This document shows, piece after piece, positions 38,655 to 49,692 of a DNA stretch of 64,000 nucleotides. The position numbers were made by a program, and so were the translations under genes. How positions within the stretch are numbered: position 1 is the stretch's first letter; each line of letters begins with the position of its first letter. Under the pieces are notes generated by a model that was not told where the DNA came from, did no database searches, and saw nothing but the letters and a program-made list of their open reading frames with translations. The DNA is taken from positions 125,704,305 through 125,768,304 of the forward strand of contig CM056743.1 of NCBI GenBank assembly GCA_029851415.1, written 5' to 3'. Origin of the DNA: Eretmocerus hayati. Its lineage: Eukaryota; Arthropoda; Insecta; Hymenoptera; Aphelinidae.

Positions 38655-40550
38655 TTCTATTCTTCATAAATTTTTTTCGTGATTCTGATTGAGCTTCTGA
38701 ATTAAGAACAAAAGTATACGATGCTTCAATGATTTCACACAATGCAGGTGCTCCTACCGATTTGCGAAAATTTTTCCAAGAGATAAATAAAATAAACGTG
38801 AGATGTAGAAGAGCTCCCAACATATTTAAATATTGAGTCAGGTGGAAAGCGTTTTCGTAAATTCAAAGAGTCAGCTCTTACAGCCTTCAGCTATCTCAGT
38901 ACCTTGAATCGGCGTGATACCGATTCATGTGAAAAAAATCAACGCTTATAAAACAGTGCATGCATACATATGACTCACATGATCTCGTAATCTTCTGCTA
39001 ACAAAATTTACGGTTTGAATATCCATGCCCCATTCTCGAATCTGTCTCTAATCATCAGTAGAGTCGTGAATTTGAGTTTCAATGTACTACATTTCCTAAA
39101 GAACTTTAAAGTAGAATGTACATGCCGAATCACCTATTTACATCTTGAAGATATTATTTGTATGACTCCGGCACGACTCTTGTTATATTTCTGTATACAA
39201 GTTTACTCTTATCTCAATAGAAATATCTGTTCGACTAGAGTAGCTATTTCATGATCCGTTATGATTTACGAGATTCCAAAGATCGATCCTATTATGCCCT
39301 ACCCAATAACACGCTCACCTCTGCACTAGAGACGATATATTAGATAGGAACAGTTCATGCTGGCCATCAGGATAGTCTGCCGCGCCTTCGTAAGAAATCA
39401 TCAATTTTCCACGCATTCAAGGAGATTCGGTTTTACAAAGTTGATTTAAGCGTGATGGCCTGATTTAATATCGTGAAAGCTGCACGTATATGATGGGTGG
39501 ATCCCTCGACAAAGCTCGCATACGTTAGATGACCCAGATTTTCCCATTACGTACTCAGGTTTTACCGACTACATATTAGTGCATTGCTGATAATGATTTT
39601 CGCGAGTGGTTGCCGCGGTCTACCATTTATCTCTATCCTTTTTTCGCCAATACAGGTGAAAAATGAGTTGAATTTCCTTTAATTTTCTATGGAACGGATT
39701 TCGAATACCTCTCATCTGGCTAATAATAATTCGATTCAGATCATCAAAGCCAATTTTTTCTCTTTTGTTCTGACGGAGAGTTTTATAGTGTCAAGATATG
39801 ATATATTGTGTTGAAGATTTGTCACTTCGACAGACTGACATGGCATTTATCAGCTGAGGCAATATTATGTCACACGCTTGTACTTACAGATATATATGTT
39901 TCAACAGACAGCTAAACAAAGATAAATACATGCTTGGATAATATGTTAACACAATCGGATAAGCGAGAAAATGTGATGGAATGATGTATGTACATCACAT
40001 AATTTCACTATTTCTAACTGGTGGCTTGACTTACCTTCTCATCTACGAAGTTTTAATTGTCCGACGCTGAGTTTCAAAGTCTGCTACTATGATAAAATCC
40101 TATCGGAAACCTCCGGTCTGTTCAATTCTAAGGTATGAGAACAACTAGCGGCACCGTTTCGTTCCCCAAAAAAGTCAAGACTGAACTACCGTCTGTTATC
40201 AGCGTTAGCGAAACGTGGCGCTCTAGGCTTTTTCGAGGCGCCCCTTATCGGTCGTTGCGAGAAAATAGCAAAAAACTATAACCTCCTATCGAGCTCGTCA
40301 TACTGACTACAGCGCCTATTACGTCAACAAAATTGCTGATGCCGATGAAAATTTAGCATCGGGTAAAGTGAGGAAATCGTAAAGAAGCTAGCTCTCGAGT
40401 TTTTCGCTCGAAATTTGTTTAAGAAAAGTGACTATTAGGTGGGTAAGCATAGTGAATCGATCCTATTGTCTGGTATGGTCCCCAAAATAGTTTCCCCCAG
40501 TTTCTAACCTTAACACCAAACTGAGTGAGAATAGAGGATTTTTTAGATGT
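38655..40550. other. No gene recognised
   Basis: Short frames without known domains. The right part (about 40130-40300) has a GC-richer phrase, GAAACGTGGCGCTCTAGGCT, of a kind often seen in transposon ends, but no partner was found. Confidence 0.4.
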
Positions 40551-40959
40551 TAAGGTCATCCCTATTCCGTACGGCACCCTAAGAACACTCCATAAATACT
40601 GAAAATCGATGTTCCTTCCATTAAATGGCGCTCTGATGCGTCAAAATGAATCAATCTGGAATTTTTTCGACATATTTTAGGATCATTGACAAATTGGAAA
40701 TAAATATTTTCACTCCGGTAACTCTTGACCTGATCAAAATACGTGGAAAAATATAGTTTAATTCGATGTACAGCCAATTCAAACACATTTATTCACTCAT
40801 CAAGCAGCTGAAATGTGTGTAAAGGGGACGCAAATAACCGTCCAATCTCGTTTCAGTTCAGTTTTTTCAGCCCAACGAAAGATCTTGGGAGATGGGGACA
40901 AAACTGACCATGGATTCGGTTTCCACATTGGAAAATGAACGGGAGCTACGCGGTGGCTA

Positions 40960-41950
40960 CACTGTAAAAAATTGGTTGACTTCCAACCAAATTGCCCAAC
41001 CAGTGGTTGAAAATTCAACCAGCTGGTTGACTTTTTTCCGACAACGAATATATAAGGATGAATGCGGCGCCCACGATATTGATCGATGGAGGTCTCCGGT
41101 TGACACTTTTGATTCGGAAAAACAAGTTTCGTCATTTTTTTTCACAAACAAAGAGGGATAAACATTAGCTTCGGTCTCGTATGGACGACAAAGCGGGTTG
41201 CCTGTCCTGCAGGAGTCGAATACACGTCGTAAGGCTGGAGGGATGGATAGATGGACGGATGGGGTGGGAGGGTAGATGGGATGGATGGATGAAATGGAAC
41301 GAAACGGAATGGAATGGAACGGAATGGAATGAAATGGTATAGGATAGAACGGAATAGAATGGAAGGGTATGGAGGTGTGGAATGGAACGGAACGGAACGG
41401 ACTGGAATGGAACGGAGTATAATTGGAGTGGGAAAAAGCTCCGGTCCATTCCGTTCAATTCCACTCCGTTCCATTCCGGTCCGTTCCGTTCAATTCCACT
41501 CCGTTCCATTCCGTCCAATTCCGGTCCGTTCCGTTCCATTCCGTTACTTTCAATCCCGTTCCGTTCCATTTCATTGTGTTCCATTCCATCCATCCATCCT
41601 GTCTACCCCGCCCCCATCCGTCCATCTATCCATCCCTCCAGCCTTATGGCGTGTATTCGACTCCTGCAGGACAGGCATTTCTGTATATATACAGAAATGA
41701 TGAATGTTCAACCGTGATGACTGGTGCTTATCCCGCTTTTTTTAAATGTCACTGGTGCAAAAACTGTGATGAGACTTTTTAAATCTAATAATGTTCCCTT
41801 ATTGGGTCCTCCATTTATCCACTTCCCGAGCCGCACGTTCAGTCATATGGCGTCGGAATCAACCAGTGGTTGAATTTAGTGATCAACCACTGGTTGAGGG
41901 AAAAACTTCAACCAATCGGTTGAAGTTTTTGCCACGGATTTTTCACAGTG
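40960..41950. mobile_element. TA-duplicating foldback element, CACTGTAAAAAATT family, copy B
   Basis: The left end is CACTGTAAAAAATTGGTTGA and the right end is the inverse of CACTGTGAAAAATCCGTGGC. TA flanks both (40958-40959, 41951-41952). Palindromic motifs of the type CAACCAnnTGGTTG lie just inside both ends (40995-41030 and 41856-41930). The centre is a 477-bp satellite hairpin. It is shorter than copy A (991 against 2338 bp), mainly because it lacks the ~100-bp tandem array. Confidence 0.75.
41200..41676. repeat. GGAAT/GGAAC satellite foldback with matching ends
   Basis: The outer arms are GCCTGTCCTGCAGGAGTCGA at 41200 and its exact inverse ending 41676; pairing continues through GGAGGGATGGATAGATGGAC. 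Inside, the plus strand runs through GGAATGGAACGG-type 5-bp repeats to about 41425, then through CCGTTCCATTCC-type repeats to about 41590. The whole 477 bp can fold as one hairpin. The long arginine/serine and proline frames here are repeat artefacts. Confidence 0.8.
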
Positions 41951-42414
41951 TATGAATTGATGAAAATACCTCTAGAGTTGTAGAAGGAAGTGCGTAAGCA
42001 GGAGATGCAAATGACTGAATCAAAATCCGCTTGGAGAACGGTTTTTGCATTTTTGACCACGTTCTACTACCGAAGATGATATTTTTAAAGCGGTTTTTAT
42101 AATGATATGGTTTGCTAACGTCCTAGCTATAGATTACGGAGTTACAAATCGTTTGTGATTTTTCGTGCATTTTTTTCGAGGTCTGGATCAAAAGTTGTCA
42201 AGGTTTCTTCTTAATTTTTCAAAATTTCAAAAATATGTCAGAAAAATTTCAGATCAATTCGTCATGATGCACTAGGATGCAATTAAATAAAAGAAACAAC
42301 GAAATTCAGCATTTCTGAGAGGTTCTCTAGGGTGCCGTACGAAATAGAGTCGACCTTGAGACCTAAGAAAGACATAAGACATCCTATCACCGAAGGTCTT
42401 CACATGAAAAAAAT

Positions 42415-43356
42415 AAGGTCAGTGTACCCAACTTGCCCCCATTAAGCCATTTTCTTAATAACTTTGGCCCATTTCCATATTTTCCAACGTACCTTAGCTC
42501 ATTTTAAAGCTTGTCTCAAGACCTTCAAAATAAGTCAAGATACATTCAATTTGAACCAACTGGAGCCAAACTGTTGGAATTCTCCCAAAAGATGATTTTT
42601 GAGAGTTTACAAAAGTGTGTACCCAACTTGCCCCCATTAAGCCTTTTTCTTAATAACTTTGGTTCACTTAACGTGCTTCAGCTCATTTTGAAGCTTGCTT
42701 AAAGACCTTTAAAATGCACTACACTACGTCCAATTTGAATCAATTGGAGCCGAACTGTCGCAATTCCTCCGAAATAAATGATGAAAATCGGCGATAAAGT
42801 TTTTTTATCGCCATGCACGGACATTTAGAGCTTTTCGGTGGTTCAAAACACTATTTCTGACCCATTTCGACGTGATAAACACGTTGTGAGTGGTAAAAAA
42901 GTCGCTCTGCACGCCCTTTCGAGATAAACATATGGGGGCATGTTAGGTACACTCCGATGTTGGCATCCTTGTTTACGAATCGTCTCCGTGTTTTGCACAT
43001 AAAACAGCTCCATATTCAAATTCTGCAATTTTGAGAAATGGATTCTCAAGGTCTTGGAACAAGGAATCGAATGCGCTAAGGTACGTTCAAAATGGTTGAA
43101 CTCAAAGAATTTGGCGCCGATTTTACTGAACGCAATTCCTTCGGTGCTTTCTTAGCTAAGTAATCACGAAAAACAGAAAAATGACTTTAGATTTTCTGGA
43201 GAACGCAGGAATGATTTGGAGTCGACGCAAACTATTTACTTTCTCATATTTCAACATAACAATCGTGAAAAAAATTTGCCGGGAGGCCAAAGAGAAGCCC
43301 CGAGATCGGCGTATGGGGCCAAGTTGGGTACAGAAGCAAGTTAGGTACACTTACCT
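42415..43356. repeat. AAGGTAAGTGTACCC repeat family, copy 5 (best preserved)
   Basis: The left end is AAGGTCAGTGTACCCAACTT at 42415 and the right end is AAGTTAGGTACACTTACCT ending 43356. The terminal motif recurs inside: direct at about 42610 (GTGTACCCAACTTGCCCCCA) and inverted at about 42934 (GGGGGCATGTTAGGTACACT) and 43313 (GGGGCCAAGTTGGGTACA). The element thus looks like a palindromic dimer with doubled ends. No open frame of note. Confidence 0.7.
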
Positions 43357-43441
43357 CACATCACACGAAGACGTGGCATGGAACATTGAAACGTCATACG
43401 TTAAAAACATCATACGAAATCGTTTCATTGAGTCGCACTGA

Positions 43442-43586
43442 CAAGGGGAGGACCAGACCTCTGGATCACCAATCTTGTCCAAAATTTTTCTAGTTTTGTA
43501 TCACCTAGAATATGAAGAATCCAGAGTAACTCCGTCAAATGGGCCTCCTGTTCAAAGTTACAGCCTATATAGGCCCATGTTAAAAA

Positions 43587-43632
<46 letters not shown>

Positions 43633-43784
43633 CACACACTGGCACCGCTAACACTTTTGCTTGTAGCTCTGGACAGAAAGCCCATTTGACGGAGTTACTC
43701 TGGATTCTTCATATTAGAGGTGACACAAAACAGTAAACAAATTTTGGAAAGGATTGGTGATCCAAAGGTATGGTCCTCCCCTTG
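43442..43784. mobile_element. 343-bp foldback MITE with a (TA)n loop
   Basis: The left arm starts CAAGGGGAGGACC at 43442 and pairs with the right arm ending 43784. About 100 bp of imperfect stem includes GGATTCTTCATATT/AATATGAAGAATCC and CAAATGGGC/GCCCATTTG. The loop holds (TA)n at 43589-43626 followed by CA repeats. TGA lies just outside both ends, a possible 3-bp duplication. Confidence 0.7.
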
Positions 43785-44589
43785 TGAATCATATGAGAAA
43801 AATACAACATTACAACACCATAAGATCTTCACATTAAGAGCTCTCATGGACCCATCACATGAATACATCATGCAACGAAGGTCAACTACACATCAGAAAA
43901 TCACATGGGAATATTCCACGGGAACTTGACATAACATGGGTGCATCACACAGGACTGTTGAAACTACTCTCATGCCATGTCAACGTGTGATGTGAGATAA
44001 ATACCACGATGAGGCATCATGATACAAGTTCATATGGGAAAGTGATGTAAACTTCTTCAAGAGGATCAAAAATGAACAGAGACTGCAAGTCTCTTGGATT
44101 CAGAACCAACCCTTCAAACAAAATCATTCGAATGAGATCACTCACCTAAATAGATGAGAGCACGGTCGTATATACGACCGTGAATGAGAGATATTTTCAT
44201 GGAAATGCCCATGTAATGTTTCAACACCACTCTTTCGTCGTTCTTCGTCAGTATTTCTCTGTCACATGGAATTTTGTAGTACATGTCTTGCCTCTGTAGA
44301 ATATATGTAAATTCATTTCAACGACTTTATTACAGCAAGTATGTACATCATATCAATTACTATCGATCATTCTTTATACAGTATCTTGAATCGTGAATTC
44401 CCTGTTGGTGCTTTTTCAAGCTTTTGGGCTCTCAAGTCACGAGATCATCTTTAGTGTTAATGAAGAAAAGATATTTCCTGTGGAAGAACATCCTCCAATC
44501 CATTCATGGAAAAGGAGGCAAAAAATTGGGTTCGGAAGGGTCTACTTTGAGGCTCCGTCAGCGGATCTATCCTCCAACGAGGCAATACA
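43785..44589. other. No gene recognised
   Basis: Short frames only. A small palindrome, GGTCGTATATACGACC, lies at 44164-44179. Confidence 0.4.
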
Positions 44590-46664
44590 TATATGAGTCA
44601 TTTTCGAGCATTTCAGCCAGAGGCGTCACTAGGGGGGTCTGGGAAAAATCCCAAAAATTTTTTTTCATTAATACTATCTTCAAGAAGTACAAAAAATTTT
44701 TTTTGGGATTTTTCCGAAGCCCTCCACGGGCCCTAGGGCCCACAGAAGGTCTATTTTGGGCCCTTTTTTGGGTTATTTCTGGAAAATCATGGCTCCGACT
44801 AGACTCAATCTTTTTTTTACGTATTTGGGCGCATTTTCTTTGTTAAAACTAGCACTTTTGAAAAAAAATTAGTCCGGAATCAATCATGCAGCCTAGTAAC
44901 TTCTAGGAGCTATTTGCTGAGAGCAGATTTTAGCGATTTTTGGGCCAGTTTCAAAGCAATCTAGCTCCTACTAGAAATGTGATAATCGACTTCTGCAGGT
45001 GGTTATTTTAAAGGCCTTGAAAGAACCTACAATGTGACCATCTGCAGAAGTCGATTATCGTACTTTTTATTGGAGCTATAGCCGATACAAGTTGAGCAGA
45101 TTTGTAAAAACGCCAAACTTTGGGCTCAATTTAAAAAAATCGTTTTTTTTTTCTTTCGACCCCAAACCTGTGCGAATATGTTTTTTGATATCAATACTAT
45201 CAATTCGAACAATGATCTGGGTGGGCCATTCAATTCCCCGTTTCATTCAGCCAATTTAAAACACCCTTTTTCGACTTTTTGTTTAAAATGCCAACACAGG
45301 CATGGCTCGCATATGCTTCCATCTGAGTTGTTGTGCACCAATCTGGGTGGAATTACTCCCCTGAGTACCCCCAAATATGTATAAAAACTTCCGGAGGCGA
45401 GCCTCAAGCTAGAAGCGAGCTGGAGGCTCAAACCATCAGGTCCGAGATGGGCATTATTTCGTCTAATTGGGGCAGGCGAGCGAGGTCTCGATTCCTCATG
45501 TTCTTACCCACAAACGAGACGAGTGGCTAGAGTAGGAATACAAACATGTTTTTCCGACTCAAAATGACCATCTCAACACGATCCCGGGGTCAATTCAGCC
45601 CTAAATCATCGTCATTTTGCAGTAGAGGCGCTTAGAGGATTGGATGATATCCTAGGCACGAACTGATCCCAGAATCGTGTTTAGATGGTCATTTTGAATC
45701 GGAAAAATATGTTTGTATATCTATTCTAGCCACTCGTCTCATTTCTGGGCGGCAACACAGGGAATCGAGCCCTCGCTCGCCTGCCCAAAATTAGACGAAA
45801 TCATGCTCATTTTGCCCTGATGGTTTGAACCTCCAGCTCGCTTCTGGCTTGAGGCTCGCCTCCGGAAGTTCTTACACATATTTGGGGGTACTCAGGGGAG
45901 TAATTCCACCCAGATTGGTGCACAACAACTCAGATGGAAGCATATGCGAGCCATGCCTGTGTTGGCATTTTAAACAAAAAGCCAAAAAAGGGTGTTTCAA
46001 ATTGGCTGAATAAAATCGAGAATTGAATGGCCCACCAGATTATTGTTCTAATTGATAGTATTGGTATCGAAAAACATATTTGCACAGGTTTGGGGTCGAA
46101 AGAAAAAAAAACGATTTTTTTAAAATGAGCCCAATTTTGGCGTTTTTACAAAACTGCTCAAATTGTATCGGCTATAGCTCCTATAAAAAGTACAATAATC
46201 GACTCCTACAGGTGGTCAAATTGTAGGTTTTTTCAGGACCTTCAAAATGACCACCTGCAGAAGTCGATTATCACATGTCTAGTAGGAGCTAGATTGCTTT
46301 GAAGCAGGCCCAAAAATCGCTAAAATCTGCTCTCAGCAAATAGCTCCTAGAAGTTACTAGGCTGCATGATTGATTCCGGACTAATTTTTTTTCAAAAGTG
46401 CTAGTTTTAACAAAAAAAAATGCGCCCAAATACGTAAAAAAAGATTGAGTTTAGTCGGAGCTATGATTTTTCAGAAATAGGCCAAAAAAGGCCTAAAATA
46501 GACCTTCTGTGAGCCCTAGGGCTCGTGGAGGGCTTCGGAAAAATCTTTAAAAAAATTTTTCGTACTTTTTAAAGATAGTATTAATGGAAAAAAATTTTTT
46601 GGGTTTTCTTCCCAGATCCCCCTGGTGACGCCTCTGACTGAAATGCTCCGAAATGACTCATATA
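44590..46664. mobile_element. 2.08-kb foldback element with ~1-kb arms
   Basis: The left end is TATATGAGTCATTTTCGAGC and the right end the inverse of TATATGAGTCATTTCGGAGC. Pairing continues for about 1 kb: GAGGCGTCAC, the TTAGTCCGGAATCAATCATG block, the AAGTCGATTATC block, and the TGTGCACCAATCTGGGTGGA block. The arms end near 45600 and 45658, leaving a loop of about 60 nt. They differ by scattered substitutions and small indels. No transposase frame is present. ORFs appear in mirrored positions in both arms and are not accepted as genes. Confidence 0.85.
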
Positions 46665-49194
46665 CCATGGGTTCCACGCGAAAGCGACCTACGGAAGGGG
46701 GTCATCTCTCGGATTTTTTCTAACCTCTTTTATTCGATTTTATGGCCCAAAATAGGAACTTCTGATCACCTATGGGGTCCAAAAAAATTTTCATTCTTCC
46801 GGTGCACGCATATCCGTGAATAAAGCCGAAATTCATCGTGTCAAAAATGGTATTTTTTTTATTCAGTAAAATGCAAACATCTTGAGTTCTTCGATAGCTA
46901 TCGACTCGCGGGTTGCGGCATCTAAAAGGTCATCAAAGAACCTATCGGAAACGCTATCGAAAAAATATTTTCGACGAGTAATGGGCCTCCCAGAGCTAAA
47001 AAGGTGTTTTTCACTAAAACGTTAATTTCTCGAAAAGCAAATTTTTTTTTTGAAAATCACATAGTCGATGTAAAGTTTTGCGTTCTTTCAGGGAAAATTG
47101 GTTTTAGAGTGTACCTACGCGATCCCATCAACTTATAAGTCATTGTTTAAAATTCAGTTCTTTTCGGTATTGGAAAAGTGTCATTTCTGCGCATGCGCAC
47201 AAATTTTGACTTCCGGGACTATTTTTAATGGAAAGCTGACGTAGTTTCCTTTAAAATGACCTTTGCAAGAGTCAATTTGATGCATTGGAACTTGAGATCT
47301 AGCTGGTCTAAAGAATGAAAATATCCAAGGTGCCAAATCCGCGAACCCGGGGCCTCTTCAATGGCCCTGAAAAACGCGGATTTTGAGTCGGAATGTTCCA
47401 GAGATGTGAACATGTATTTTTCATGAATTTTTTGACGTAGAAACCGAATATGTGGTCAGTTTCATCCTCAACCTCGAAGATTCTTCAGTAGACTCAAAAA
47501 ACTGAACCGAAAGTAATTAATGAGTCGTTCTTAGGCTCTTAACATACATCTGATATGCATGTGAGATCATCGGTGAATTGGTCAAGTGATGATTATACCA
47601 GGTGGGGTATCGTTATGACAAATAATGATCTTGAGCCCAGCAGTGCCCTTATCATTCATGCGATTGACGCTAGATCAATATTGCGTTTTATCGAGTACCA
47701 TGGAATGTGACATTTCGACCTTTAAATTCATCTCACGAGCTCGGATCAACTCGGATCGACTCGACCGAATATATACCTTTTAGTACCATCAAACTACATG
47801 AGAAAAAAGCAGAATTAAGTCATTGGAGTCGTTGACACGCTCTAATTCATATGCCATGGAATGTGACATTTTTTTTGTCCCTTAGAAAAAATGAGCATAT
47901 ATTGGCTCTGCTAGCCGAATTATTTCAAATTAACAGCTACGAAATACCGGGACATATTCTACCCTAACACAAATGGAATGAGATGCCAGCCGGGAGAAAA
48001 GCGTTCGATATCACAGAAAAGCTCGGGAGGGTGTTTTAGGGGTGCCATGGAATGTGACATGGTTTTTCAGGACAAGATGTTCGCCTTGGTTACACCACGA
48101 TAAACTCGAGCGGGGACTTGCATTTGTACGTGAATTTACTCCTTCAAATATAAGCTTTCGAATGGTGTGTCGCGAGAATGCAATATATTTCGTTACATAG
48201 CAAGATTATGACCATGAAGGGGGTGGGGTTGAAAAAAGGACAATTTTGAGCATAAATTAATTTCTAGAGCACGAAAAAAATCCAATATCGCCACTCAAAG
48301 CTATCATCGTAGGTCCTAAATACTGGTGTTCAATTCAACCAAATTTTTTCATTGGACCTATCTTACACCATTTGAAAATGGCAGCTCAGGACATCAAACT
48401 CAAAGTATTTTGCGCGGAATCGCCCATATATGCAGTCTCTCTTTGTTTTTCTGTTATCGCAGTGGATGAATATTCTTCTCAATTTTTTCTAATAACTTGT
48501 GACGACGAAAATTGAATACGAAAAGTTGCAAAGTCTGAAAGAGGGCATAGCGATTTGCAGCCATTAGTCGTCACGATAATTTTGTTTTTTAAAGTATCAT
48601 AAGTCATTGGAAGTGAACCGAGGAGAACAAACCCATCAATTTGAAAGTTGGATACTTTGAAGTAGATCTTTCAGTGATTTGAACTCGCAAGGTCCATGCA
48701 TGACTTCACAAGATGTGAATAGTTTATGAGGGACTGTCCATTTTGACCGTTCACTACAAAATTGCCCCTGGTATCAGTGAGACTATTTATTTCATTAGAA
48801 TATATTTCTAAGATGGAAAAACGGTGAAAGATGGCAAATTCAAATTTTGAAAAATATTCGCTTTTTATTTTTTTCTTCCGCATAAGTCTATATAACCCCA
48901 TTGGTATCTCATTCTGTTCCTTGCAATGACAGAAATTTTTCAGAATTTTTTCGGATTTTTTTGATGCAATACAAGAAAAATATCTCGAACTATTGGAAAT
49001 CGATAATCTCCCCTGGAGGGAACAAAGAAGTGAACGGGTTAAATACGTAAACCACTTATATTTCAAATTTTAGATTGAGGAATAATGTCCTCAAGCATTT
49101 AAACTTGAGATAGTTAAAAGAAAAGGGCAAACTTTGTAAAATTATGGAAAACTATCAAAACTTGGGAAATTTGCTATACAGAGTCCGAGCTTAC
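46665..49194. other. No gene recognised
   Basis: AT-rich DNA with the flavour of decayed repeats (for example GCGCATGCGCA at 47189-47199). It holds three scattered copies of CCATGGAATGTGACAT. If the split exon to the right belongs to a real gene, this is probably its first intron. Confidence 0.4.
47698..48060. repeat. Three copies of CCATGGAATGTGACAT
   Basis: The 16-mer occurs exactly at 47698-47713, 47854-47869 and 48045-48060, all in the same orientation, spaced 156 and 191 bp. The sequences between do not resemble each other beyond a T-rich stretch that follows two of the copies. The nature of the repeat is unknown. Confidence 0.8.
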
Positions 49195-49334
49195 CCACTT
49201 TGGTTTGTGTTTCTTGCATGGACAGAGGCGCCCCCAACCCAAAGAACACCGATGCCGGCGACGCTCGCTTACTTATCGACGACGAGCTTCGTCTGCTAAG
49301 TGTTGATGTTGTGAATGCATTCCGTGGCAACACC
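49195..49334 (-). pseudogene. Candidate first coding exon split by the P-like element
   Basis: On the minus strand this segment is open without stops for about 46 codons. It uses GC-richer codons than its surroundings, is rich in Ser/Arg/Ala, and ends at a good donor (GTAAGC, GT at 49193-49194). Its 5' end meets the target duplication of the P-like element. The other flank supplies AACAATG, a good insect start context, with ATG at 56902-56900. Removing the element with one duplication copy keeps these in a single frame. I do not recognise the protein and found no second exon, so this stays a candidate. It would be transcribed divergently from LLPH. Confidence 0.4.
49327..49334. repeat. Target duplication, left copy (GGCAACAC)
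   Basis: GGCAACAC here matches 56851-56858 on the right side and a third copy at 56889-56896. An extra C after both the first and the second copy makes the duplication 8 or 9 bp. P-type elements make 8-bp duplications. Confidence 0.8.
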
Positions 49335-49335
49335 A

Positions 49336-49368
49336 ACGAAGATAGACCCGTATAGAAGCACAGGTCCC
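49336..49368. repeat. Left TIR of the P-like element
   Basis: 33 bases from AACGAAGATAGACCC to AGCACAGGTCC, exactly inverse to 56818-56850. Confidence 0.9.
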
Positions 49369-49372
49369 GTGA

Positions 49373-49530
49373 AGCTCTGCGGGGCCAGAGCTTGGGTTAC
49401 CGCTCGTTAGTTCGGTAACCCAACCAACAGGTGGCGACCCGTTCGGGTTACTCTTGGCGTGTCCGTGTGTACACCAACACAAACGATGCTGGTGCGCGCG
49501 AGAACTTGGCGGGTTACCGCCAGTTCTGTG
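49373..49530. promoter_or_regulatory. Left subterminal palindromes, possible transposase-binding region
   Basis: Just inside the left TIR lie several short hairpins built on the same word: GGGTTACCG/CGGTAACCC at 49394-49421, GGGTTAC again near 49445, and AGAACTTGGCGG paired with CCGCCAGTTCT around 49501-49527. Clustering of GGTTACC in both orientations near the end and upstream of the transposase start would suit a THAP-domain binding and promoter region. This is inference. Confidence 0.4.
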
Positions 49531-49692
49531 TTTACATTCGCCCGAGTAAGTAGCTAGCTTGCTCTCGGCAACAATTAATGTTTATTCGATCTCTGCATTT
49601 GCAAAAGAATTGTTTATTTAATTATAGAATTCGTATCCATCGTCTTCGGTCGTACTACATTATCTATTAGCCTTGGGTAAAGTCGCAGCAGT

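Larger units (their letters stand above)
40551..42358. mobile_element. Old element with long degenerate TIRs, interrupted by a younger insertion
   Basis: The left end (AAGGTCATCCCTATTCCGTA, then CGGCACCCTA) and the right end (inverse of AAGGTCGACTCTATTTCGTA, then CGGCACCCTA) match. Weaker pairing continues inwards for about 130 bp, for instance TTTTCGACATATTTT on the left against TCTGACATATTTTTG on the right. The CACTGTAAAAAATT element (40960-41950) sits inside it. No coding capacity is visible. Confidence 0.5.

Noticed and set aside
41142..41782. Several 110-140 codon frames on both strands
   Set aside because: Artefacts of the GGAAT/GGAAC satellite hairpin.
45178..46013. Mirrored frames on both strands, including two near-identical peptides
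   Set aside because: They are the same sequence read from the two arms of the foldback at 44590-46664; no coding evidence.
48671..49066. 131-codon minus frame next to the split exon, considered as its second exon
   Set aside because: No acceptor in the right phase and no recognisable protein.
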